DNA of 64,000 bases from positions 1,364,001 through 1,428,000 of the forward strand of contig JAYJMM010000039.1 of the NCBI GenBank assembly GCA_037349105.1, written 5' to 3'. Numbering within the stretch: position 1 is the first letter of the stretch; every line of letters begins with the position of its first letter. The position numbers and the translations under genes are program-made. Below, piece by piece: positions 24,401 to 36,400 of the stretch. Source of the stretch: Limnomonas spitsbergensis (Eukaryota > Chlorophyta > Chlorophyceae > Chlamydomonadales). The notes under the pieces were generated by a model. The model had not been told where the DNA came from and made no database searches. It worked only from the letters and a program-made list of their open reading frames with translations.

Positions 24401-27400
24401 TGCTATGGTAAGCAACTGCGTCATTTTTTTGTATTTAATATGATGTGGAATTCTGGATTTGAATGGAGATTTTTACACCCCCTGAGCAGGGCGGCGCCAT
24501 CTACGTCTCCTCAGCTATGTTGGGCATTGGGGTTCTGACTTTGGTTGTTGAAAAGTATGTGGTTTTGAATGGCATTTCGAATTTCGTCATCGATTGTCAT
24601 GAAAAGTGGATGAGATCAAAGCAGAGCACGTGTTGCTTATTTTAACGGCTGGTTACTTCAACCACTAGTCAGTTCAACCGCTGCTGAGTTCAACTGTCGG
24701 CTTCTTCAACCAGGAGCTAATTCAACTGTTGGTTAGTTCTACCACTGGTTATTTCGGCCACTGATATTTTCGATTGGAGGTTACTTCAACCATTAGCTAG
24801 TTAAACGGTTGGATATTTCAACCGTTGGTTAGCACAACCGCTGGTAAGTTCGACTGGTCACCTCAATTATTACTTATTGAACCGTTGGATACTTCAACCG
24901 CTGGTTTGTTCAACCGTCGGTTAGTTCAACCGTTGGTTATTTCAACCTTTGGTTACCGGTAGTGTAACCCCTAGTTAGTTAACATTCCAGAGGATCAGAA
25001 TGGAGATCAGTCTTATCCCTCACCGAAGGCATGTACCCATCACCGAGGGCCAGGATATGATCCAGAAAAATGCACACCCTTACCAGGCTGCACCAGGCCT
25101 CAAAGGTCGTATTTCAGATTCAGTTCAGTTCCTGAGGGTAGGATCAGACATAGAAAAAAGCACGGCTGCACCTGGCCTGATAGGACTCGAGGCGGTGATT
25201 GAGTACAAGCTAATCTTAAACACGTTACACAAAACAGTCCTGAGGCTCCCTTGTCTCCCCTAGAAGACAATCAAGCCGCGGAGCAGAAAGCCACCGGTGT
25301 GACTACTGATCGCACTACAGCTGCACTTCAGCTACATCCCGGCCTACACCTGGAGAGGGGGGGCTGGTGCAGCAAGGTGCCTGCTGCTTAGGGCCACCGG
25401 CCGCAGGCCGGTCAAAGCATGATCCCCATCCGCCCAGCCGCGGCCGCCTGGCAGCCCACCAAACGATGTCGGGTGGGCACTAAGAAACCTGCTCTGGCCT
25501 CCCCCCGCGATCGTCAAATTGCGCAGGTCCATATTGGGTCTGTGTCGCGAAGCTACGACGCCCAGGGCAGCCTCGCGTCCACCACCCTGCTCCTGGGCGT
25601 TGCGTATGCGGACCTTTGTACTTCGCCAGGCTCCGAGTACAAGCTGGCGCAACTGCAGTACAAGACGCTGGCGTCAGGCGGTACAAACCTGAGGCTGTTC
25701 TCTTACGGCAATGCAGGTGGGTGTGGGTGTGTATGCAGGAGCATGCAGGAGCAGGAAGGGGCATGCAAGGACAAGCAAGGGCATGCAGGTCCATGAAGGG
25801 GCAAGCACGTGTATGCTGGTGAATGCATGATTGCTGGTGCGTGCTGTTGCATCAAATATGCTGCGTGCCTTACTTAGCGTCATTCGTACTGCAGTTCAGT
25901 TACACTTCAGCTATATCCCGGCCCGCAGCCAAGAAAACCCCAAACCCTTAACCCTTTACACTAGCCTGCGGCCAAAAAGACCCTAGACCCAAAATCCACA
26001 ATCCGTAACCCTAAAGCAATAACCCTAAATCCTAAATCCCGAACCCTAAATCCTGAATCCTGAACCCTAAATCCTGAACCCTAAATCCCCTCCTCTGCCC
26101 CTCCCCCCAGGCCTTATGGGTAGGCATGCTGCTCACTGAATATAAACCTGCCCCCCCCTTCAGGTCTTTATGGCAGCATAGGCACGGCATCCAGCATCGC
26201 GGCAGAGGTGCCTTTCAACTGGGGGGGTGTCATCATCCCGTATCTCATGAAGGTCCAGCTGCTGCCCGACGGCTCAAAAGTGGAGAGCAGGTCCTTTCAG
26301 TTCACGTGAGTGCTGTACAATTGAGGGGTTTAGGGGTTAGGGTTAACCCTTAACCCTAGCCTGCGACCAAAAGGACCCTAAACGCTAAACCCTTTCAGTG
26401 CACTTGAGTGCTATGCAATTCAAGGGAACCTGAGGCTGCGGGCGTTTGCGTCAACCGTGTAGCAAGAACATGAGGTCAGGCAATGCATCTCACTTGATGC
26501 ATGACCATTTAGAATTTGGCGCTTGTAAATTTGAAGGTAAGCATATCAGGTTGGACGCATCGGACACTTGTGGTCATTTGAGGTTCAGCAATGCATCATA
26601 GGTGCTGCCCGTGCCAGTGCTCGGTTATTTTCTTTTAAGGCACACACACACACACACACGGTTTTTTTTCTTACTGTGTGTCGGGCCCTAAACAGGGAAA
26701 AAATGCGCGTGGGTTGGGGAAGGGGAGGAGAGGGAGAGGGAAAAGATAGGTAAAAAGAGAAAAGAAAGGGATAGAAATGCCATCCAGGCCGGATCGGGTT
26801 AAAATGTCACCAAATAGATTTCCCGCCCCGCGTCCCAGAATTCCCGTGACGAACCACCGTTGCTCACCACCTGAGTAGCTCTTACTGCACCATAAGCAAT
26901 AATATGTTTAAAAATAGCATTCGAAAACTTTGCCAGTCCCATCCATGCCACTGATGGTCACGGCAGTGCTTGTCCACTGGTGGGAGGAATAATGGATTTG
27001 ACTAACAAGCCCGAAATCAAGCTACATTATTCAAACAAGTGAATTGCACTGTCAGAGCACACCAGCATGGCGTGAGAACTGAAGAGGCATGGCATCAAGG
27101 ATGGGCAAGCAGGGCATGAGGTGTGAAGAAGCATGGCGTGAGGTACGAAGAGGCATGCCATCAGGGATGGGCAGGCATGGCGTGAGGTTATGAAGAGGCA
27201 GGGCATCAGGGATGGGCATGCATGTTGATGGGCATGAGGGATGGGCATGCATGTTGCTGGGCACGGGCATGTCGAGAGAACTGAAGAGGCATTGCATCAG
27301 GGATAGGCAAGCATGGCATGAGGTATGAAGAGGCATGGCATGAGGTTTGAAGAGGCATGGCGTGAGGTGTGAAGAGGCATGGCGTGAGGTATGAAGAGGG

Positions 27401-30400
27401 ATAGCATCAGGGATGGGCAGGCATGGCATAAGGTATGAAGAGGTATGGCATAAGGGATGGGCAGGCATGGTGTGATGTGTGAAGAGGCATGGCATCAGGG
27501 GTGGGCAGGCATGGTGTGAGGTGTGAAGCAGTATGGCATCATGGATGGGCATGCATGGTGTGAAGTGTGAAGAAGCATGGCATCAGGGATGGGCAGGCAT
27601 GGCATGAGGTATGAATGGACATGGCGTGAGGTATGAAGAGGTATGGCATCAGGGAAGGGCAGGCATGGCGTGAGGTGTGAAGAGGCATGGCATCAGGGAT
27701 GGGCAGGCATGGTGTGAGGTGTGAAGAGGCATGGCATGAGGTATGAATATACATGGTGTGAGGTATGAAGAGGTAGGGCATCAGGGACGGGCAGGCGTGG
27801 CGTAAGGTGTGAAGAGGCATGACATCAGGGATGGGCAGGCATGGCATGAGGTGCGAAGAAGCATGGCATCAGGGATGGGCATGCATGTTGCTGGGCATGA
27901 GGGGTGGAGGAAGATGGGCATGATGCTGGGCATGAGGAGTGGAGGAAGATGGGCATGATGCTGAGCATGAGGGGTGGAGGAGGCTGGGCATGATGCTGGG
28001 CATGAGTAGTGGAGGAGGCTGGACATGTTGCTAGACATGAGGGTGGAGGAGGCTGGACATGATGATGGGCATGAGGGGTGGAGGAGGTTGGGCATGCAGG
28101 GTGGAGGAGGGTTGGGCATGAGGGAGGATGCAGGGCATGTGGGTGGAGGAGGCTGGGCATGGGGGTAGAGGAAACATGGCATGAGGGAGGAGGCTGGGCA
28201 TGGCGGTAGAGGAGACATGGCATGAGGGAGGAGGAGGCTGGGCATGGGGGTAGAGGAGACATGGCATGAGGGAGGAGGCTGGGCATGGGGGTAGAGGAAA
28301 CATGGCATGAGGGAGGAGGCTGGGCATGGGGGTAGAGGAAACATGGCATGAGGGAGGAGGCTGGGCATGGGGGTAGAGGAAACATGGCATGAGGGAGGAG
28401 GCTGGGCATGGGGTTGGAGGAGACATGGCATGAGGGAGGAGGCTGGGCATGGGGGTAGAGGAGACATGGCATGAGGGAGGAGGAGGCTGGGCATGGGGGT
28501 AGAGGAGACATGGCATGAGGGAGGAGGCTGGGCATGGGGGTAGAGGAAACATGGCATGAGGGAGGAGGCTGGGCATGGGGGTAGAGGAAACATGGCATGA
28601 GGGAGGAGGCTGGGCATGGGGGTGGAGGAGACATGGCATGAGGGAGGAGGCTGGGCATGGGGTTAGAGGAGACATGGCATGAGGGAGGAGGAGGCTGGGC
28701 ATGGGGGTAGAGGAGACATGGCATGAGGGAGGAGGCTGGGCATGGGGGTAGAGGAAACATGGCATGAGGGAGGAGGCTGGGCATGGGGGTAGAGGAAACA
28801 TGGCATGAGGGAGGAGGCTGGGCATGGGGGTAGAGGAAACATGGCATGAGGGAGGAGGCTGGGCATGGGGGTGGAGGAGGCTGGGCATGGGGGTAGAGGA
28901 GACATGGCATGAGGGAGGAGGCTGGGCATGGGGGTGGAGGAGGCTGGGCATGGAGGTAGAGGAGACATGGCATGAGGGAGGAGGCTGGGCATGGGGGTGG
29001 AGGAGGGTTGGGCATGGAGGTAGAGGAGACATGGCATGAGGGAGGAGGCTGGGCATGGGGGTAGAGGAGACATGGCATGAGGGAGGAGGCTGGGCATGGG
29101 GGTAGAGGAGACATGGCATGAGGGAGGAGGATGGGCATGGGGGTGGAGGAGGCATGGCATGAGGGAGGATGTTGGGCATGGGGCTGTACGATTCAGGGCA
29201 TGAGGGATGATGCTGAGTATTGGGGTGGAGGAGGCAGGGCATGGATGTGGATGCATGGCATGAGGGAGGGGCCGACATGCATGAGGAAGGGAAGGCAGGC
29301 ATGGAGGAGGATGCATGGCATGCGGGAGTGGAAGACAGGCATGGAGGAGGATGCATGGCATGCGGGAGGGGAAGGTAGGCATGGGGGAGGGGAAGGCAAG
29401 CATGGGGAGGATGCATGGCATGAGGGAGGGGGGGGGGGTAGGCATGGAGGAGGATGCATATCGTGAGAGAGGGGATGGATATGCATGGAGGAGGATGTGA
29501 AAAGAGGGAAGGAGTTTGAGCATCAAGGATGGTGCTTGGCATGAGAGAGGATGCATGGCATGCAATGGGGGAGTAGGAGACAGGGCATGCAACGGCAGAG
29601 TATGAGGCATGACATGGCGGAGTATGAGGCATGACATGGGGGAGTATTAGGCAGGTAATGGGAGAGCTTTCGATATAACAGTAGGGCAGACATGCGCATT
29701 ATCACGAGCATGTTCGAAATACCCAGGCTTATCGGGTCGAAATGACGATGATGGCGCCATGCGATGTCGACCAGATTGGCACGATGGCTGTCGAGATACT
29801 GGCCCAGTGCAGCGCTCACGCGATACATTAAAAACTCGTATTCAAGAAGAAAATTAGTTTACCTCGTTGCAGGGCGTGCTGGGCCCGCAAAAGGTCTGGT
29901 TCTGAGTCTGTCCGCTGGGTTTGACTTGTGCGCTGTACAGTTCGATCAGCTGGGAGCTTCGAAATGCATCGAATGTCGGAAATGCATTGTTTCGTAGCGT
30001 GTCTGATCGACCTTGGCGACTCTGACGTTCTTCATTTTCCCCGCGTCACGGGAATTCTACGGGAAATATTTCCCTGCACGGCAACACACAGTAAGACACA
30101 GCCCCAACACACAGGGACTGCTTCAAGTGGGGCTACCCAGAGGCCCTGAAGGTGGTGTCCAAAAGCGCCGAGGAGTGGTCCAGAGTCGCCAGCAGCCAGT
30201 TCCAGGACCTGACCAAGACGCTGGCAGTGGTGCTGTCGGTGACCACGGCGGCCGGGCAGCAGGTAGTTCAAATTCAACATTTAAAATGTTAGGTATGGGT
30301 TAGATTCGTCAGCCCAGCTGGTACTTCACATTTGAAATTCAAAATGTTAGATATGGGTTAGCTCCGTCAGCCCAGCAGGCAGTTCAAGTTTAAAATAAAA

Positions 30401-33400
30401 AATGTTAGGTATGCGTTAGGTACCAGTTTTCTTCAACCCCGTTACCTTGTAAACTCCAGATTCCTAAAACCCCATAGCTTCAGAACCCGGTGAACCCCGT
30501 TTTCAGGTACTCTGAAAACCCTCAACCCTGCAACACCGTAAACCCGTACTACGGTGCTCTCAAACCCCGGGCCCCCCAGAACCCGAAACAAATTCAAACC
30601 CATTACCCCACAAACCCCGAATCCAGGTGTACTTCACACCCGTCACCGTTGGCACCCCGCTTACCCCTGCGCCTACCTCCTCCAGCACGGCCACGACTAC
30701 CAATGGCTGCACTTGTGTTGCAGGCTGGGCCTCTGTGGACAAGGGTGAGCTGGGTCTCAAACTGGTCGGCACATTGTGGCTGCTGTGGATCTTGCAGATG
30801 GCGTGCAGCTGCGGGTGGTGTGGATGTTGCAAATTTTATGGATGCTGCAGATGTTGCAGATGTTGCAGATGATGGTCTGGTGAACAGGATATCTGGACAG
30901 CCCCCCAGTGCCATAGAAGCTGGTCCTAGCTCACCGGCAGCATGTGTTAAGCGTGAACTATATCACGGTCAGGAGCATTAAAGACTGCCAGCAAGCTGGT
31001 CATATCACACAAGTGTGATGTGTGAAATTGGTACTAGATCACCTTTAAAAGCACCAAAGGCTGCCAGCAAGCTGGTCCTAGCCCACAAGTGTGATGTGCA
31101 AGTGTGAACTATATCACACTCGGGAGCATCGGAGCTGGCCAGCAAGTGTGGAGCTGATCCCACTGAGCTCACAAGCAAAGTGTGGAGTTATGTCTGGGTC
31201 CAGTCTTGGACTCCGCCACTTTAAATTGGACTCACGACTTGAAACGTAAGACGGCCTGTCACGCAGTGAAGCGGCCTTGTTGTGATTGGAGAACCGTATC
31301 AGGCGTTCCCGCGACACAGGAATGAGGCCAACGTCACGGTTATATACCGCCCAACCCTGACTAGATCATTTTAAGGAGCATCAAAGTCTCAAAGCAATCT
31401 AGAGGCACACCAATTTTTACTACTTCTGTTGAGTGCGCACTAAATCACCTTTGAATCATTTAAGCCTCCCAGTATTCAGGAAGCTTGTAAGACCCTCAAC
31501 AACTTAACCTTAAACCTCTAATCCTGAACCCTCATTCATTATACCTTAACCCTTAACCCTAGCACGCCTGTCCTGTGCCACCATGTTTGATGGATGGCCC
31601 CATGCCATTATTTCCCTTTGCCTGATGGATGACCTCGTGTCATTATGTTACCTGGCCTGGTGGATGGCAGGGTGTGACATCCGCCCCCTCCCCAAAGAGA
31701 CATTTGCAGCTTGGAACAACATACCGCCTAACATGCCCTGACGCTGCCTCTCTTTCCTTTACGCTGCCTCCTGTTCCTTAATTCCCCCCATGTTGCGCTG
31801 CCTCTGGTTCTCTCGCGCGCAGGCAACGTCTACACAGATCAGTGCGCGATCGAGCCGGATGTCAATGTTGGCGCAGATGTGGCCTGGTGCCCTGTGGTGC
31901 CTTCCAACTGCAATGGGCTGACCTTTGACTCGTGCATTCCGGCGGCTCAGGTACGGTGCTCTGGCTAGAGAAAAAATCTATACTCTGAACCCTTAACCCT
32001 TTTAACTCAACCCTTAACTAGGCTCAGGTTCTAATTATTGTTGCGGCTGGAGAAAGCGTGATACCTTGCTTCAGCCCGCCCTCTTGTACACATATATTTT
32101 GATAGCCCATTGCCAGGCCAAATTGAAACGCTTCTCCCTGACCTCATGTCCAAAGTGGCCGGCCCACCGCATAGAACCTCTGACGGTGCTACATATCGCA
32201 CCGCTGACTTCTATCCTATTTGTACCGCTTACTGTACTCTCGACTGCACCACTGATCTTTCTCCTGATGGTATCGCCGGCTGTGTTGTTGACTGAACCGC
32301 TCGCTATTATCCTGCTTGCACCGCTGATTGTGTTCTTGACTGCATCGCTCACTATAATCCCGACAGTACCGCTGACTGAAATCCTGAGTGTACCTCTGGC
32401 TGTAATCCTGACTGTACCTCTGACTGTATTCCTGGTACTGTTGACTGGAACCTGGACTGCACCGCCGTCATAATTCAGATTGTACAGCACTGATTGCTAG
32501 AATCATGACTGTACCGCTGACTGCGCTTGTACTGCACTCCTCCTTCTCTTCCTTTCTACCCATGACGAGGAGGTCGCATGCACAGCCATGATCTTCCAGC
32601 TTAACTGCTTTGCTCCTGTTCTTGCCCCTCTCCCTTCCATGCAACAATTCCATGCACATTCACACAACAGGCTTCATCTGCTCATGCTGCCTCTCTTCCG
32701 TATGACATGTCCCTTCTCCTGTGGGCGCGGAAGCTTGAAGAGCCACGCTTATACAGTCCTATTACCCAGCTGTAAAAGGTGACAGCGCGGATGTGGCTTC
32801 GGCCCAGGCTGTGCTGTTTCCTTAACTATCACGCCCCCCACGGGGCGTAGACTTCTTTCTTTCTCTCTTTCTACCCAGCTGCACCGCCCTGCGTTGCCGA
32901 CTTCATTTGTTTTGTGGTGTGCTCCTCCCTTCTCCACGCAACAATCAAAATCCACCCATCTCTGGACAGACACCTACATCCTTCCACCTTTTAGTTCATA
33001 CTACCCAGCTGTCCTCCCCTATCTTCTCCCCCTTCCATACCACCAATCCCATCTACCTTTGTAAAGGCTGCCCTCCTATTGTGCATGCAGCAGCAAGTCC
33101 CGTCTCTTCTGGGTGAGGACACTTGTACACAGCCACTCATATGCTACCTAGCTGCAGCACACTGCGCTGCTGACTGTGGTTGGCCTGTGCTCCCTCCCCT
33201 CCATGCAGCAAGTCCCGTCTCCTCTGGGCGAGGACGCTTATACACAGCCACTCATATGCTACCTAGCTGCAGCACACTGCGTTGCTGATTGTGGTTGGCC
33301 TGTGCTCCCTCCCCTCCATGCAGCAAGTCCTGTCTCCTCTGGGCGAGGACGCTTGTACACAGCCACTCATATGCTACCTAGCTGCAGCACAACGCGCTGC

Positions 33401-36400
33401 TGACTGTGGTTGGCCTGTGCTCCCTCCCCTCCATGCAGCAAGTCCCGTCTCCTATGGGCGAGGACGCTTGTACACAGTCACTCATATGCTACCTAGCTGC
33501 AGCACACTGCGCTGCTGACTGTGGTTGGCCTGTGCTCCCTCCCCTCCATGCAGCAAGTCCCGTCTCCTCTGGGCGAGGACACTTGTACACAGCCACTCAT
33601 ATGCTACCTAGATGCAGCACACTGCGTTGCTGATTGTGGTTGGCCTGTGCTCCCTCCCCTCCATGCAGCAAGTCCCGTCTCCTCTGGGCGAGGACGCTTG
33701 TACACAGTCACTCATATGCTACCTAGCTGCAGCACACTGCGTTGCTGATTGTGGTTGGCCTGTGCTCCCTCCCCTCCATGCAGCAAGTCCCGTCTCCTCT
33801 GGGCGAGGACGCTTGTACACAGTCACTCATATGCTACCTAGCTGCAGCACACTGCGCTGCTGACTGTGGTTGGCCTGTGCTCCCTCCCCTCCATGCAGCA
33901 AGTCCCGTCTCCTCTGGGCGAGGACGCTTGTACACAGTCACTCATATGCTACCTAGCTGCAGCACACTGCGCTGCTGACTGTGGTTGGCCTGTGCTCCCT
34001 CCCCTCCATGCAGCAAGTCCCGTCTCCTATGGGCGAGGACGCTTGTACACAGTCACTCATATGCTACCTAGCTGCAGCACAACGCGCTGCTGACTGTGGT
34101 TGGCCTGTGCTCCCTCCCCTCCATGCAGCAAGTCCCGTCTCCTCTGGGCGAGGACGCTTGTACACAGTCACTCATATGCTACCTAGCTGCAGCACACTGC
34201 GCTGCTGACTGTGGTTGGCCTGTGCTCCCTCCCCTCCATGCAGCAAGTCCCGTCTCCTCTGGGCGAGGACGCTTGTACACAGCCACTCATATGCTACCTA
34301 GCTGCAGCACAACGCGCTGCTGATTGTGGTTGGCCTGTGCTCCCTCCCCTCCATGCAGCAAGTCCCGTCTCCTATGGGCGAGGACGCTTGTACACAGTCA
34401 CTCATATGCTACCTAGCTGCAGCACAACGCGCTGCTGACTGTGGTTGGCCTGTGCTCCCTCCCCTCCATGCAGCAAGTCCCGTCTCCTCTGGGCGAGGAC
34501 GCTTGTACACAGTCACTCATATGCTACCTAGCTGCAGCACACTGCGCTGCTGACTGTGGTTGGCCTGTGCTCCCTCCCCTCCATGCAGCAAGTCCCGTCT
34601 CCTCTGGGCGAGGACGCTTGTACACAGTCACTCATATGCTACCTAGCTGCAGCACACTGCGTTGCTGATTGTGGTTGGCCTGTGCTCCCTCCCCTCCATG
34701 CAGCAAGTCCTGTCTCCTCTGGGCGAGGACACTTGTACACAGCCACTCATATGCTACCTAGATGCAGCATACTGCGTTGCTGATTGTTGTTGGCCTGTGC
34801 TCCCTCCCCTCCATGCAGCAAGTCCCGTCTCCTATGGGCGAGGACGCTTGTACACAGCCACTCATATGCTACCTAGCTGCAGCACAACGCGCTGCTGACT
34901 GTGGTTGGCCTGTGCTCCCTCCCCTCCATGCAGCAAGTCCCGTCTCCTCTGGGCGAGGACGCTTGTACACAGTCACTCATATGCTACCTAGCTGCAGCAC
35001 ACTGCGCTGCTGACTGTGGTTGGCCTGTGCTCCCTCCCCTCCATGCAGCAAGTCCCGTCTCCTCTGGGCGAGGACGCTTGTACACAGTCACTCATATGCT
35101 ACCTAGCTGCAGCACAACGCGCTGCTGACTGTGGTTGGCCTGTGCTCCCTCCCCTCCATGCAGCAAGTCCCGTCTCCTCTGGGCGAGGACGCTTGTACAC
35201 AGTCACTCATATGCTACCTAGCTGCAGCACACTGCGCTGCTGACTGTGGTTGGCCTGTGCTCCCTCCCCTCCATGCAGCAAGTCCCGTCTCCTCTGGGCG
35301 AGGACGCTTGTACACAGCCACTCATATGCTACCTAGCTGCAGCACAACGCGCTGCTGACTGTGGTTGGCCTGTGCTCCCTCCCCTCCATGCAACTAGTCC
35401 CGTCTCCTATGGGCGAGGACGCTTGTACACAGCCACTCATATGCTACCTAGCTGCAGCACAACGCGCTGCTGACTGTGGTTGGCCTGTGCTCCCTCCCCT
35501 CCATGCAGCAAGTCCCGTCTCCTATGGTCGAGGACGCTTGTACACAGCCACTCATATGCTACCTAGCTGCAGCACAACGCGCTGCTGACTGTGGTTGGCC
35601 TGTGCTCCCTCCCCTCCATGCAGCAAGTCCCGTCTCCTATGGGCGAGGACGCTTATACACAGCCACTCATATGCTACCTAGCTGCAGCACAACGCGCTGC
35701 TGATTGTGGTTGGCCTGTGCTCTCCTCTCAATGCAGCAAGTCCCGTCTCCTCTGGACGAGGACGCTTGCACAGCCGCGTTAAAGTTACCCTGATGCCACA
35801 CTGTACTGCTAATTGTATTGCTAACTGTATTGCTAACTGTATTGCCCCATCTGATTGTGCTTGTGCTGCGCTTCTTTTTCACACGCAACAGGTTCCATCT
35901 CCTCTGGATGAAGGCTCGTGCACATCAACATTCCTACAGCCTTACTGTGGCCTGGTCATCGTCGAACAATCGTCTACGGGTCTGTTCTCGTACAGCCTCA
36001 ACCCGACCAGCGATGGAGGCTGCCCTGATGATCTGCAGCCAACCTCGGACTGCTTCTTCTACCTGGCACACGTAAGACTGAGGTTGATGCGGTCGTCTTA
36101 GCCCTAAACCTAACTTAAAACCCTGAACCCTAAGTCTAACCCTAAACCCCTGAAACCTTCTACGGACTGCTTATTGTACCTGGCACAAGGAGCCCTAAAC
36201 CTAACTTAAAACCCTGAACCCTACGTCTAATCCTAAACCTCTGAAACCTTCTACGGACTGCTTATTTTACCTGGCACACGTAGCCCTAAACCTAACTTAA
36301 AACCCTGAACCCTAAGTCTAACCCTAAACCCCTGAAACCTTCTACGGACTGCTTAATTAACCTGGCAAACGTAGGCTGAGGTTGATAAGTTTGACTAAAT

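Noticed and set aside
27781..29637. Proline/cysteine-rich minus-strand ORFs up to 533 codons
   Set aside because: Products of the 41-bp array; overlapping frames encode equivalent repeats, and the stretch is an intron.
33075..35790. CRISPR-like array
   Set aside because: Whole 115-bp units repeat without unique spacers, and the unit derives from an exon junction. The 29-bp array likewise has no spacers.
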